In this document: positions 1 to 11,884 of the stretch, piece by piece
How positions within the stretch are numbered: position 1 is the first letter of the stretch
How the letters are laid out: each line of letters starts with the position of its first letter
DNA from: Kalaharituber pfeilii
Lineage: Eukaryota > Ascomycota > Pezizomycetes > Pezizales > Pezizaceae
DNA length: 64,000 nt
NCBI GenBank assembly: GCA_015179045.1
Contig: WHUZ01000039.1
Coordinates: forward strand, 186,001-250,000
Direction of reading: 5' to 3'
The notes under the pieces: generated by a model
What the model was told of the DNA's origin: nothing
Databases searched by the model: none
The model's input: only the letters and a program-made list of their open reading frames with translations
Made by a program: the position numbers and the translations under genes

Positions 1-110
1 CTCAATCTTTCCATTCATCGACGTCGCTCATAACTCCAAAGTGAAAAGGAAGACTCCTTGCAAAAAGCACACACCATTCTAACCTCACAGAGTTCACTGT
101 GGCATCACAA

Positions 111-3100
111 ATGGACAATCAGCAACCCGGAAGCCCAGGGGGGAAGAGTGGTATCAGTCAAAAACGTGGTCGGTATGTTAGGTTTCCAACGGTACTCTTC
201 CTCCGCTTACCAAGTCTAACCTCCGCTACTTGATAGTCTCTTGTCTAGACCAAAGTCCCCTGACAGAAAGCGGAGTCGGACTACCAGTCTTCTCCCACCT
301 CAAATTAGTACTCCGCTAGTTACCTTCCAAACAGCCCCACAAACAGCCCCACAAATGATTCCCCCACAAGGAATAGCGAGCTCAGTTACTATCCGTACAC
401 CGTTGCAACCAGCACCCCAATCAGCCGTATCACAAATCGTGGACGATGCCTCGGGGCCCAGTTCATTGCATTTGCAAACTGAACATTCAGCAACGCCGCA
501 AGGTCCAGGAAAGAATTCAAGGAATACCTCAATACGAGATGAAATCGAAGGTGTAATTCAGGATTTAAAGCAGTGGAAAAACACTAGCAGGTATAATGAG
601 CATAAGGATTCAGTGGAGCGGATTGGACGGATCTTGAAATGCATAGAGAGTTATGCAAAAATTGTTGATGTAGCAATACAGCATAGTCCGACCATCACCG
701 CTCTTGTTTGGGCTGGTGTTAGGGTCATTTTGAAGGTCAATCGTAACGTTCCTGTACTCAAATATAGAGATTAACCATGATAATAGGTTGGGCTCAATTA
801 TGTCCAGTTAATGGAAAGTCTGGAAATTGCATTAGCAACCATTGTTGAAACGATGGCCAAATGCGAATTCTATGCCAATATCTATATGAATGCATCTTTG
901 GAAGCGACATTTCATTCAGACTTGACAAGGGACGCTTTCAAACGCAGGCTGAATTGCGCTCTGGAAGAACTCAATAAGGCGGTCCTGGCTTTTACAGAAA
1001 AAGTACAAAAATATTTTCAAAAATCGAGTAAGATATTCTATTCCTATTTAGGCTTATTGAGATCACTTGGCTATCCTGCTTACAAGAATTGTGTAAATCT
1101 AGAGGCAAGACAGGTGCAATATCTGTTCAAACCCTTTTCGGTGGTGATCCAACCATTGCTTGATGATATATATCAGAAGGAAAAGGTTGTCCGAGAGTGT
1201 GCAGATGAAGCCGGAATGAAAAGAATTATGGGTAAAAATGCCAAATAACCTGCAAGTCTTGCATAAGCATGTTTTTCTAATGAGAATAGAGAATTCTGAG
1301 AAGCTTAATCAAATGGAGAGTGTTTTGAATGATATAAAGAGGGAGATGCAGCCTTTGTCGAGGGTAGAAGGTGAGTGTACAGTTATGTTATAACTCTGTT
1401 TGTTTACAAACAATACTAATAAAATATACTCAGATATCTATACTTCAGTCAAGAAGATAGAAGAACTATTAAACGGGATAAGTATGTGATATACACACCC
1501 CTGCTATGCGCTGATTATTAACTTAGAATCAGAATGGAATCAGTATCAGACGCTATTTGGGGCATCTGAGTTAGAGCAGCTTAAGACCAGCTACCTAGAC
1601 AAATATCAGTTGGAGGAGTTTGAACTTGACCTGTATATTCCAGCAGAGGGAATGAGAAACCAGCATGGCAGTGAGCGTTTTGACCTGCTAGAGGCGGTTC
1701 AGAATTTCTTATTGGATGCTGTACCACAAAAAGTTTGCCTGATTCAAGGTACTGCAGGATCTGGAAAGTCGACATTCAACCATCGTCTTGCACGTAAGCT
1801 ATGGTCTGACTATGAGAACCATGCCACTCCCAACCAAGCAACCGCCATAATTCCCTTATTCATTCCGCTTTACAGATTCTATATATCAGGGAAAGAAGTA
1901 AACCGAGATATGATAACTGCTTTCTTCAAAACACAAGGTTTTAGTGAGGATCAAATAAAGCTAGCCCAAAAAGAGTGGCATTTCGTATTTATTCTGGATG
2001 GCTACGATGAGATTGAGAAGCGGGACCGGAATTTTTTTACAGAGAACGAACTTGACCTATGGAATGCTAAAGTTGTCATCACTAGCCGGCCTGAATATTT
2101 ACCCTCGAGTTATCAGAGCAAGTTTTACCCGCCTGGTCAGCCGCAGCTATTACAAGAATATTGGCTTGCTCCCTTTTCAAAGTCAAGCATACGGCAATAT
2201 ATTTCACAATACCTAAAGACCAAACCTACTGGACATTCGGTTGAGGATTACGAACAGTATATAAGGAAGCCTGATGTGTGCGCATTAATCACCAATCCTT
2301 TTCTCCTCAGGATGATTATGGCTATAGCACCAGCTCAGAACAAAGACCAGCTCAAGCGTGTGAATTTATACAAACAGTTCATCAACGATTGGCTACAGAA
2401 AGCAAAGGCCCGCTTAGATACAGTTCAGTTATCAGAGACTCATCGTGATGCTTATACACATTTAGAGCAGAATGAATTTAGCCTTCAAGCACGACATTTT
2501 TGTCAACAGTTTGCACTAGCCTTGTATCGTCATCAAGTACTGGAAGCAACCTATGTCCCAAGTGTTATTTCCTATGGGCAGTCCCGTTCACATGACCGGT
2601 CTATCTGGAAGGAGTTTTTAGCGAATGATAACAATGTAACGCAGATTTTACGCTTCAGTTCACCACTTATTCGGCAGGGGCACTCATTTCGATTTTTACA
2701 TAAATCGCTACGGGACTATTTGGTAGCCGAAGCAGTTTGGCAAGATGAGTCACTCAAAGAGTGTAAGGCCAATGCACTGATCAATGAGTTTCATCTTGTT
2801 GATGATCCTGGTATTCTTGACTTCATCGTTGAAAAAGCATGGCTATTACATGACACTCTTTTGGCCTTAATTGAGCGTTCCAAAACTGACTCTGATTTTT
2901 CCACCGCGGCGGCAAATGCAATTACAATTCTAGTTAGAGGTGGGAAGAGCTTTAGTGGTCATGATTTGCGAGGAATACGGATTCCCAGGGCTGATCTAAG
3001 TCGTGGCTTCTTTCACCGGGCTCAACTGCAAAATGCAGACCTATCTCAGGTTCGTATAATCAACTAAAACTCATTACTCGTATCGAAAGTTAACTAATGG

Positions 3101-5155
3101 CATCGCAAGCAGGCTCGTGTGCATCAAATATGGCTTAAGGAGGCAGACTTGAGTAAAGCTAACATGAGCCTTGTATCGTTTGGGGAAACACCTTTCATTC
3201 AGCTACCACCATCAGGAATTGGGAGCAGCTTTTGCTTCTCTCTTGATGGTCGGCTGCTTGCTTCCGGCAGTGGTGATCACACTGTCCAGCTCTGGTCAGT
3301 TCAGCGTCAAGAGGCAATCCATACCTTTCAGGGCCATAGTGACAGTGTAAGGAGTGTAGCCTTCTCTCCAGATGGTCAGCTGCTTGCTTCCGGTAGTGAT
3401 GATTGCACTACCCGGCTTTGGTCAGTTCAGCGTCAAGAGGCAATCCATACCTTCCAAGGCCATAGCAATTCAGTAACGGGGGTAGCCTTCTCTCCTGATG
3501 GTCAGCTGCTTGCTTCCAGCAGTAATGATTGCATTGTCCAGCTCTGGTCAGTTCAGTGTCAAGAGGCAATCCATACCTTCCAGGGCCATTGTAGATTAGT
3601 AACGAGTTTAGCCTTTTCTCCTGATGGTCAGCTGCTTGCTTCCAGCAGTAGTGATTGCACTGTCCGGCTTTGGTCAGTTCAGCATCAAGAGGCAGTCCAT
3701 ACCTTTCAGGGCCATAGTTACCGGATAAGGAGTGTAGCCTTCTCTCCTGATGGTCAGCTGCTTGCTTCCAGCAGTGGTGATTGCACTGTCCGGCTTTGGT
3801 CAGTTCAGCGTCAACAGGCAATCCATACCTTCCAAGGCCATAGCAATTCAGTAACGGGGGTAGCCTTCTCTCCTGATGGTCAGCTGCTTGCTTCTGGCAG
3901 TAGTGATCACACTGTCCGGCTTTGGTCAGTTCAACATCAACAGGCAATCCATACCTTCCAAGGTCATCGCAATTCAGTAACGGGGGTAGCCTTCTCTCCT
4001 GATGGTCAGCTGCTTGCTTCCAGCGGTGGTGATCGCACTGTCCGGTTCTGGCCAGTTCAGCATCAAGAGGCAATCCATACCTTCTGGGGCCATGGCAGAT
4101 TAGTAACGAGTGTCGCCTTCTCTCCTGATAGTCAGCTGCTTGCTTCTAGCAGTAGTGATGGCACTGTGCGGCTCTGGTCAGTTCAGCGTCAAGAGGCAAT
4201 CCATACCTTCAAGGGTCATAGCCACTGGGTAATGAATGTAGCGTTTTCTCCTGATAATCAGCTGCTTGCTTCCACCAGTCATGATGGCACTGTCCGGGTC
4301 TGGTCAGTTCAGCATCAAGAGGCAATCCATATCTTTCAGGGCCATAGTGGCTTTCTACAGAGTGTAGCCTTCTCTCCTGATGGTCAGCTGCTTGCTTCCA
4401 GCAGTAGTGATTGCACGGTCTGGCTTTGGTCAGTTCAGCATCAACAGGCAATCCATACCTTTCAGGGCCATAGTAACTGGGTAAGGAGTGTAACCTTTTC
4501 TCCTGATGGTCAGCTGCTTGCTTCCGGCAGTGATGATTGCACTGTCCAGCTTTGGTCAGTTCAACATCAACAGGCAATCCATACCTTCCAAGGTCATCGC
4601 AATTCAGTAACGGGGGTAGCCTTCTCTCCTGATGGTCAGCTGCTTGCTTCTGGCAGTGGTGATTACACTGTTCAGCTCTGGTCAGTTCAGCATCAAGAGG
4701 CAATCCATACCTTCCAAGGCCATAGTGACTGGGTAACGAGTGTCGCCTTCTCTCCTGATGGTCAGCTGCTTGCTTCCGGCAGTTATGATTGCACTGTCCG
4801 GCTCTGGTCAGTGAATACATTGCAAGCATTGGCCAGCATCGATTCCTTTTACTTCCCGATTCATTCGCTTGCATGGGCAATCGATCCCAAGATTCCTTAC
4901 CTGACAATAGCTAGCGGTAACGCAGTTCATTTGTGGCAGGTGAAACGCAAGCTAAACAGTCACTCCTTGGATATCACTTGTCGTTGGTCATTACCCCACA
5001 ACAGGCTCGTCCTCACGGATGCAAACTTCCAGGGTGTGACTGCCAGTGGCCTAAATTCGCTCAATTTGCGCCTGCTCAGTCAACACAAAACGGTTGGAGA
5101 GCCTGCAGTTGAACCGGGAAAAGGGGAAACTCTTATAGAATCTGTCGTGGGATAG
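111..5155 (+). CDS. NACHT-WD40 NLR (STAND) protein, six exons, one apparent frameshift
   Basis: Exons inferred from splice signals and frame: 111-172, 249-735, 787-1370, 1434-1481, 1527-3049, 3113-5155 (about 1,580 residues). The N-terminus is a helical region of the kind preceding NACHT in fungal NLRs. NACHT follows: P-loop GTAGSGKST near residue 468, Walker B LDGYDE near 549, TSRP sensor near 577. Then A(D/N)LSxA pentapeptide-like repeats (exons 5-6) and 14 WD40 repeats, the last diverged. Family knowledge: such proteins sense non-self through the repeats and trigger cell death (HET-E/HNWD type). Exon phases agree at every junction. Exception: in exon 3 the frame used up to about 1218 differs by one base from the frame open from 1220 to 1370. 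The 25-base gap there is too short for an intron, so an indel or assembly error is likely. Start ATG 111 is chosen because the 173-248 intron joins it in frame. Confidence 0.85.
3230..4815 (+). repeat. 126-base WD40-encoding tandem repeat
   Basis: Thirteen consecutive units of exactly 42 codons, nearly identical in DNA (for example the SPDGQLLAS and WSVQ cores), followed by one diverged repeat. Fourteen repeats would make two seven-bladed propellers. Differences between units cluster at the residues just after GH and around the (S/G)xxD position, which lie on the propeller surface in this family. Confidence 0.93.
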
Positions 5156-5241
5156 CAAATGTCAATTGTATCATGAGGCACTGCCTGGGTCCTAGTCTAC
5201 CATTCCTCGTGGCTTACTGGACCCCTTTATATAGCCTGCTC

Positions 5242-5292
5242 GCCCTGCCATGGCGAACAGCTGCATGCGGGGTTACTTGACAAAAAAAAAAA
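5242..5292 (+). mobile_element. Ultrashort poly(A) retroposon, family A
   Basis: A body of about 39 bases beginning GCCCTGCCATGGCG and ending in a 12-base A run. It is flanked by a perfect 13-base target duplication (ATATAGCCTGCTC at 5229-5241 and 5293-5305). The body matches the 3' tail of the LINE at 5463-6640. Confidence 0.85.
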
Positions 5293-5462
5293 ATATAGCC
5301 TGCTCAAATGTGTTACGCTTAATAAATGCTTACTTTCTCACCATGTTTGTCATTCGGTGACACCCAGTAGTAGCACGTTGCCGTAGTACGGCAGCGCCAC
5401 TCATTCTCGAGTTTACTTCACTGTCTTCTCGTGATAGCTATTCGTGCCGTGGTCCCTTTGCC

Positions 5463-6640
5463 AGTTTCTTTTTTTTATATCAGGTAACCCGCTTATCGCT
5501 ACTCGCTATGGCGCGGACCCTGGGCCGAAGCCCTCAATCCTCGGTCGCAAGCATAAAGGAAAAAGCTCTGCTATCTACATGAGTCCTCCCCCCCCTCCCC
5601 CGGCCCCCCCGGCCCCTTGTCTATGCCTTCAGGGAGTAGAACGGTTGCTCGAGGATTTCCACCTCTTCACCATTCTCAAGCCTCTCCACCCACTTCCCTT
5701 GTTCTACGTCCTCCAACTTTTCCCACCCCTCTGGGTATACCACCTCTTCGCATCTGAAAGCCAGATGGTCTGCCATCTGTTCCTCCCTACATTCGCACTC
5801 TGCCCCCACCCTCCTGCCAATTCTTACCTCCCAATCCTTCGTCATTCCCTTTCCTGTCCCCAGCCTCGTGAAGGTGGTGGCTGCTTGCCGGGCCCACCCC
5901 ATGATTTTCCCGCCTCCATACCCTGCCTCTCTCCTTTCTGCTGCCCTCAGCTGCTTCCATTTCTGTCGCAGCTACCCGTCAGTTACCACTGTCCTACCCT
6001 GTCTTGTTGCCCGCTTCGCCTCCTCATCCGCCTTCTCGTTCCCCTCGATGCCTATGCCTGCCTTGACCTACATAAACTTGACTTCGTTTCCCCCCATTTT
6101 TTCGTCTAGCAATTTCATCCACCCCCTGCCGCAGGTCTGTAGTTCTTGCCTTCCCCCTTCTGCCTGCTTTTCGTATGGCTGCTATTGCTGCCTGCGAGTC
6201 CGTCAGAATCATCAAGGGTGCCTCCGCTGCCCTTTCGAGACCTTTCATCATCCCCTTCACCTCCCCATCCCATACCGTGGCTCCACCCCACATGCCTTCC
6301 CCTCCGCCTTCACCCGACTTCCAATACCCTCCTCCCACCTTTCCTTTCTCGTTCATGCTTCTATCTGTGTAGACCCCAGTCATCTCTTTCGTGGCCTACT
6401 CGACGGATGCTTGGAAGCTTCTCACTCTACTTTACTACCCCGCTTTCTCTTATCGCCTTGCACCTTTTCTACCTCTACTTTTTCACATTTTCCTCCCAAA
6501 GGCACCTCATCTACGATGGGGCATGACGAAACTGACCATGCTTTGCATGCTTTGCATGCGCTCTCTACAGACTCGAAGCCGTCCGTTTCCTCCTTCGCCC
6601 ACCCACATCCCAGTCCCCCTTTGCCCGTTTCTCCCAGTAG
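5463..6640 (-). mobile_element. 5'-truncated LINE with RNase H domain (tail family A)
   Basis: On the minus strand two overlapping frames read as the C-terminal part of a non-LTR retrotransposon ORF2. The RNase H region (about 6383-6024) contains YTDRS, GEVKGMMKGLE and LTDSQAAIAAI. A following Cys/His segment (CECREEQMADHLAFRC, about 5800-5750) is typical of the end of fungal LINE proteins. The frames are shifted relative to each other, so the copy is dead. The 3' untranslated region is pyrimidine-rich on the plus strand and ends near 5470 with an A tail (seen as Ts). Its last 70 bases resemble the bodies of the short retroposons in this window. The 5' end was not located exactly. Confidence 0.72.
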
Positions 6641-8831
6641 CTATTTGCTCAGGCCAAATCGCCTTTATGGGTCAACCTGAGTTGATACCTCCTTATGGGT
6701 ATTCGTATTTTGAATGTGGCGAAGTGGCGAGAGCTATTAGTGGGGGAACCAGCTGTGAGCGACGTACAGCTGGCAAAGGTGTCTGCTGAGGCGAGTTGCC
6801 ACGCATCCTGCTGCAGTGAGCGTCCTTATGCTATTGAGATGGTAATAATTGCATTGCTCGTGTTATGCCCTGAGAGGATTCCCCGTTTCGAACCCCATCT
6901 CTCAACTGCTTATCCCTAGGCCTGCTGTAGATTGAGATGGTAATAGAGCAGTATATAGAGTAGAAGACTTATTAATTTACACCGAGCATAACAGAATAAT
7001 ATAGCAGTTTGTATATAGGAGAAATAGAGAAAAGTATGACGTTGTCACCAGACCTCATGTTACAGTACCTATCACGTCGCCATGACAACAATGTCCAGCT
7101 TCTGTCCTGTCACGGCCTCTGTCTTTCAACAACTCCCACAACACTCGCAACATCGGACCTTTGACAAAGGGCTTCATTTCCGGGACCCAATAACCAGTGC
7201 ACGAAAAAGTGCATATCACCACTAAGTCCATAATTCTTTATGTATATTGCTCTAGATCTTGCATGCTAAGGATGAAGGCGAAAATTCAATACGCCGCCTT
7301 GAGATAGCTATTTCTACTCATCAAATTAATACTGATGAATCTCAGGAATCGTAGGTCGTCAATGCGCCTGTCGCCCATGAAAGCTCTTACAATGTGTCAT
7401 TCCAACGTTGCGACGACTTTTACTTCGAAGAGTAACAGACCAACAACCCCCTCTCCCTCTATGGTATGCTTTTCTTGTAAATCCGACATTATCACTCCTC
7501 CAAAGTCCCAGGATTGTAGAAAAATTGAACACTTTTTAATGCACTAAAAATCATTTGGCAGATGCAGCGGAGGTCATTGGCTTAGTTGCTTAGAACGATA
7601 TTACTGTCGAGTTGCTCGTTTTCTGGGGAATGTTCGTTCTCATTCAGTTCAATGAACCCGGCCGTTACAAATAGAGACCTTTAATTCCCTTGCATGTGCA
7701 GACTTTCAAAGCAGCTAGGTTGTGAATATTAAAACCCAGAATACAGCATCACTACCCCGAAAATACAAAGATTTACAATACTCTCTCCTTCTCCAAATAC
7801 TTAGGTACCTAAGCTTTTCTTTTCTTTGTTTGCGCAGCCATTGGTGCCTACGCGGAAATTTGACGTTGATGGTGTGGGATTGCGCTACATTTACAGTCGC
7901 TGCACTATCTGGACCAACAATTCGGCACTACATTTTTTGGAAAGCAAAATCTGGACTGCAACCTTTGATACTTCGAACACTAACGTAGTCTACTGGGGTA
8001 GCACAACTGGGATAATTAATTAGTGCATTTTCCAGATGTCGCAACAGAAAAAATTCCTGTAAGTGCAAATAGCCTTAAAGTGGGTTCAAATTGAAACCAG
8101 AGCATGCCAGAATAGGAATTGCAGCCTACTGTATTTTTAAATATCATACCTGCCCCGGCCGTTTTTGACCATCTAAATGGTGCATTGTCCACATAAATTT
8201 ATTCCAAGAATGCGATGCGGAGCGTCATCTCGCCTCCTCTGTTGCCCCACCCATAAGGTGGTCCCTGCCATGTCTGCATCTCACCTAGCAATTTGTAACA
8301 ATGCTCTCCAAGGCAGGTATCTACTGGGTTGCATTCGTAATCTACTCTTGCCAGCTGTTCATAGAAGAGATATGCTAGCATGCAGCTCATCCAAATCTAG
8401 GTGGAGACACTTTCCCATCTCTACCTGCAGTAGCGCATCCTGTCCTGCCTGTATTCCTCAGATACCAGTCCAACCAGCAACTTTTCTCGCTATCACGGGC
8501 ATCACAGGTACAAGGCGAGTTGGGGAGGAGACAGAAGGAGGCAGGCTCATTTACCGGAGCTTTTGCTTTGAGAGTAACTGGGAATAAACATCTGGTAGAT
8601 ATTCCTATACTTCTGGTGGCTTGGCTCTTTTGCGTTGCGATAGCCCGCTTGCGCCAGAATACTCCGGAATTGCAGGTTGAATGGACGGGAATGAGTATGA
8701 AAAAATACGCAAACTTCTCACGTGGAACAAACCGCGACAGACTTTTTTAATGCGATTCCTCTGCGGTACCAAGTAATTCGGAATAATAATATGGTCCTAA
8801 AAAGTCTGACTTTGAATACCCTTAATGTATT
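6640..8831. other. Gene-poor stretch
   Basis: No recognisable gene. Short open frames (for example 7335-7547, 7722-7988, 8177-8587) have no motif I know and no convincing splice context. TGTTATGC at 6863 and GCATAACA at 6985 form an inverted pair about 130 bases apart, which could be a small solo-LTR-like or MITE-like fragment, but no target duplication was found. Confidence 0.5.
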
Positions 8832-9274
8832 TGTTCCGGGCCACTCATTTCGAAAGTTTATTCATTACTGGCCCGGGCCACTGAATAAATGGCTGATTCA
8901 CTACTGGCCCCGGCCATTCATTTCGCATGCATGCTTAGAATTCACGCGCGGCAAAATTAAGTATTTATGCGCGACAATGTTCTCGCTCCTAAGCGCGACA
9001 ATAAATTACCGTAAATGACAATAATTAAAATGAGTTCACACAACAAAAAATTAAAGCATCTAAAACCCTCCTCCAGCAATTAATCTCCCTCTCTAACAGT
9101 TCTAGATAATACATCATGGCAAAATAAGAAGAGATAATAAGAGTAAATAGAACACACTGAGATTAGGAAATGCATGAGAAAAAATATATTAAAGGAACCA
9201 AAAAAAAAAAAAAAAAACTGCCCAGCTCCATCAAGAATATAAACTTCAATACAAGATTAAGTTATACCAAAATT

Positions 9275-11094
9275 CTAATTATTAGTTGATGATGAAATCT
9301 GATTATTAAGGCACTGACTCTGAGACTGCTCACCATGACAATAAATAGAACATACTCTATTCTTGCGAACACATCCACATCGCTGAGTATCACATAACCC
9401 TGTACATGCACATTTTCCTAAAGGTACTATATTAAAATCTGAACCTAGCTCCTGGCGAGCTGCTTCACGTAAGGAAATAGATGGCAGTGCCGTGTTAGCT
9501 GGAAAAGATTCTAATACTTGAAGTTCAGGTGAGACTTTAGCAAGGTATTTCGCTGAATAGTAGCGATTTATAATACCATAGCGAGTTTGAAGTTTATATC
9601 GATCTCCATAAATCTTATGGATCACAAGACCAAAAAGACGTCGATTATTAATTGGGGTTCGGTCCAGTTGATGAATTTTGACTGTAACTAGCTCTCCAAT
9701 ATCAAAGGTGTCAGCAGATACACGATTGTTATAGCGAGTAGCCATATGAGCCCGATTTTGCTCTGTTTGCTGCTGAACTGCCTGCATCATTTGGCTATGT
9801 TGCTTCTGTAGCATATTATCAATCACACGCTGCTCCTGTCGAAATTGAGAATCTTCAAATGACTCATGTAATAGTGTTGCTGGAGATGGTAGATTGAGTT
9901 CATCTTCAGAACTACTACTAGACTCATCATGAGGGTCATTTGAAGAGAATTGGGTATTCGTATTGTCTCTAGATTCTCGTGAGGCTGGTAGTTGACCTAT
10001 ACGTCGAAGTACTTCATGACATTGGGCATTGATTGCCATAGTAATATCTGTCAATAGTGTAGACCATGCTTGTGTTCCTCGCTCTTGCATTAAGGCTTGT
10101 AGTTTTCGTTGAACCACAGAATTACCTTGTTCTACAAGGCCTTGGGTTTGTGGAGCACGAGGAGCTCCATTAATCAATTTAATACTATATTGTTGGAGTA
10201 ACTAATAAATTAAATTTTAGTAATATTCTTATACTCAACTTTATAAATCTATAAAAGTACTTACCTGTCGTACAGGCCCCCTAAACTCATTACCATTATC
10301 ACATTGGATAATAGTAGGTGGTCCTAAGTATTGAATCCAGACAAGCAATTCTCTAGCTACCCCTTCTGCTTGCTTTGTCTTTAATGCTCGAATAATAGAG
10401 TACTTGCTATAGTGGTCTTTCATATGTAAGATCCATTTATATTCGCCGTCTGGTATATTTGACATGTCAATTAGGTCTATTTGAACCCGCTCAAAGGTTT
10501 GATTGACAACAATCGGCTGTAATGGAGGGCGTGTAGAAGATGGTCTATTCAAAGTGCATATTTTACAACGCCGGACCATCCATATAACCTATTATAGTAT
10601 TAATTAAAGCTTTATATTTAGAAAATTACTAATGGTTCATACCTCATCTTTATTAATACCATAATAGCGGTCTTTAACTTCATGATATGTCTTGTTCTTT
10701 CCTGGATGAGTGAGTCTGCAATGAACTTCTTGAATAACATCAAATACATGCTCTTCCGAAATTACTTCTCTTTCATTAGGATGTTGTGGAGGTTGTGCCC
10801 GACGTAAGAGAATTCCATTTTCACCGATTCTATAACTCTATTCATCTATTAGTATTATGAATAAAAAAACAACTTGATCTGTAATACCCTAGCTAAAATG
10901 CGAGCATGATGTTCCTCATTATTTGAGGCATGTAGCTCTGGATTCAGTACAAATCGTCTAATTGTACGTAGTCTGGTAGGGTCAATACGGTATCGGTTGG
11001 TATGATGTTGAGCTTGGGTATAAAGTTGAAATTCTTGCCGGAGCTCTGGCGAAAAAGCGACAATATTCTCAATATCGTTTGCTGTGCCTGCCAT
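9275..11094 (-). CDS. Ginger-like DDE integrase/transposase, four exons, intact
   Basis: Exons on the minus strand: 11094-10888, 10837-10643, 10588-10265, 10201-9275. All junctions are phase 0 with GT/AG and branch-like CTAAT, giving about 550 uninterrupted residues. Exon 2 and the start of exon 3 carry an H2C2 zinc module (EVHCRLTH then CKIC). The integrase core shows IDLID (D about 172), QCDNGNEF (D about 231) and GLVEQGN (E about 266), a D,D~35,E triad. It resembles the GIN/KRBA2-like integrases of Ginger elements. The C-terminus has a Cys-rich CACTG...QRCGC...CSIYCHG cluster, also known from that group. A Ser/Glu-rich insert lies between core and C-terminal domain. It lies inside the 8832-11880 element and would recognise its ends. 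No lesion was seen, so it may be functional. Confidence 0.83.
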
Positions 11095-11099
11095 AGTAA

Positions 11100-11470
11100 A
11101 ATAGTAATAGCAGTAAGCGATAGCAGCGAGCAGTGGCAGCGAGCAGTGGAAGTGAGCGATGGCAGTGAGTGATGGCAGTGAGCGATGGCAGTGAGCAATA
11201 GTAGAGAGTGATAGCAGCGAGCGATAGCAGAGAGTGATAGCAGAGAGCGACTTTTTTTTTTTTTTTTTTTTTATATATCACATGACCCCGCTTGTAGCTG
11301 TTCGCCATGGCAGGGCAGCAGAGAGCGACTGATGGCAGGGAGCGATAGCAGGCAGTGATAGCAGCGAGCGATAGCAGAGAGTGATAGCAGAGAGCGATTG
11401 ATGGCAGGGAGCGATAGCAGGCAGCGATAACAGGCGAGAGTAATGGCAGTAGCAGAGAGTAATAGTGAGA
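11100..11470. repeat. AGCGATAGCAG-type minisatellite
   Basis: Imperfect tandem repeats built from variants of GCAGYGAGCGATRGCA fill the leader upstream of the integrase ATG. They are interrupted by the retroposon at 11252-11316. Confidence 0.8.
11252..11316 (-). mobile_element. Ultrashort poly(A) retroposon, family A
   Basis: Read on the minus strand it begins GCCCTGCCATGGCGAAC and ends in about 21 As. It has a perfect 13-base target duplication AGCAGAGAGCGAC (11239-11251 and 11317-11329). It inserted into the minisatellite inside the Ginger-type element. Confidence 0.88.
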
Positions 11471-11884
11471 GATAAAGAAAGAATTACTTATTGTAGTAAG
11501 TATCACAATGTCCAGGGCCAGGGTCGGTAGTAACGTAGCATAGGAGTGAAAGCTATGTAAGGTACTGTACCGGATGCTTGTGAATGCTAGAGTAGCTACG
11601 TACCTCAGGTCCTTGAACTGAGCTTTAAATACTTGAAAAAATAAACAATATCAAATGAATTATACAAAATAGTCCATAGCAATAGAATCTTCTCACTATC
11701 TAAGTGCTTTGATCTTTGTACAAGCGCTTTGATCACGATGTTAAGCGAGCATCACGAAATGAACCGCCAGCGGCGCCAGGCCAGTAATGATAAGCGAGAG
11801 CTCAAGCGAGCGCTCAAGCGGCTCAAGCGAGTGTCACGAAATGAACTGCCCAGGCCAGTAATGGATGGCGGCCCGGAACATATT

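Larger units (their letters stand above)
8832..11880 (-). mobile_element. Ginger-type (GIN) DNA transposon with TIRs and 4-base TSD
   Basis: The element starts TGTTCCGGGCC (8832-8842) and ends with the exact reverse complement GGCCCGGAACA (11870-11880). It is flanked by TATT on both sides (8828-8831 and 11881-11884), a 4-base target duplication. Subterminal copies of ATTACTGGCC and TTCATTTCG lie in inverted orientation inside both ends. It encodes a retroviral-type integrase (next entry) but shows no LTRs and no reverse transcriptase. Those traits define Ginger-class cut-and-paste transposons. The 5' leader of the gene contains a minisatellite and a short retroposon insertion. Length is 3,049 bases. 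Confidence 0.8.

Noticed and set aside
1232..1256. A 25-base intron to repair the NLR frame
   Set aside because: Other introns here are 45 bases or more; 25 bases is below what fungal spliceosomes are known to remove.
3408..4907. Two long minus-strand open frames across the WD40 array
   Set aside because: They are the antisense of the 126-base repeat, whose period is a multiple of three, so open antisense frames are expected.
6861..6992. TGTTATGC/GCATAACA pair as a solo LTR
   Set aside because: No target duplication, no partner and no internal retrotransposon sequence; too short to decide.
8832..11880. LTR retrotransposon as the source of the integrase
   Set aside because: Ends are inverted rather than direct, the target duplication is 4 bases, and no RT, RNase H or protease was found in the element.
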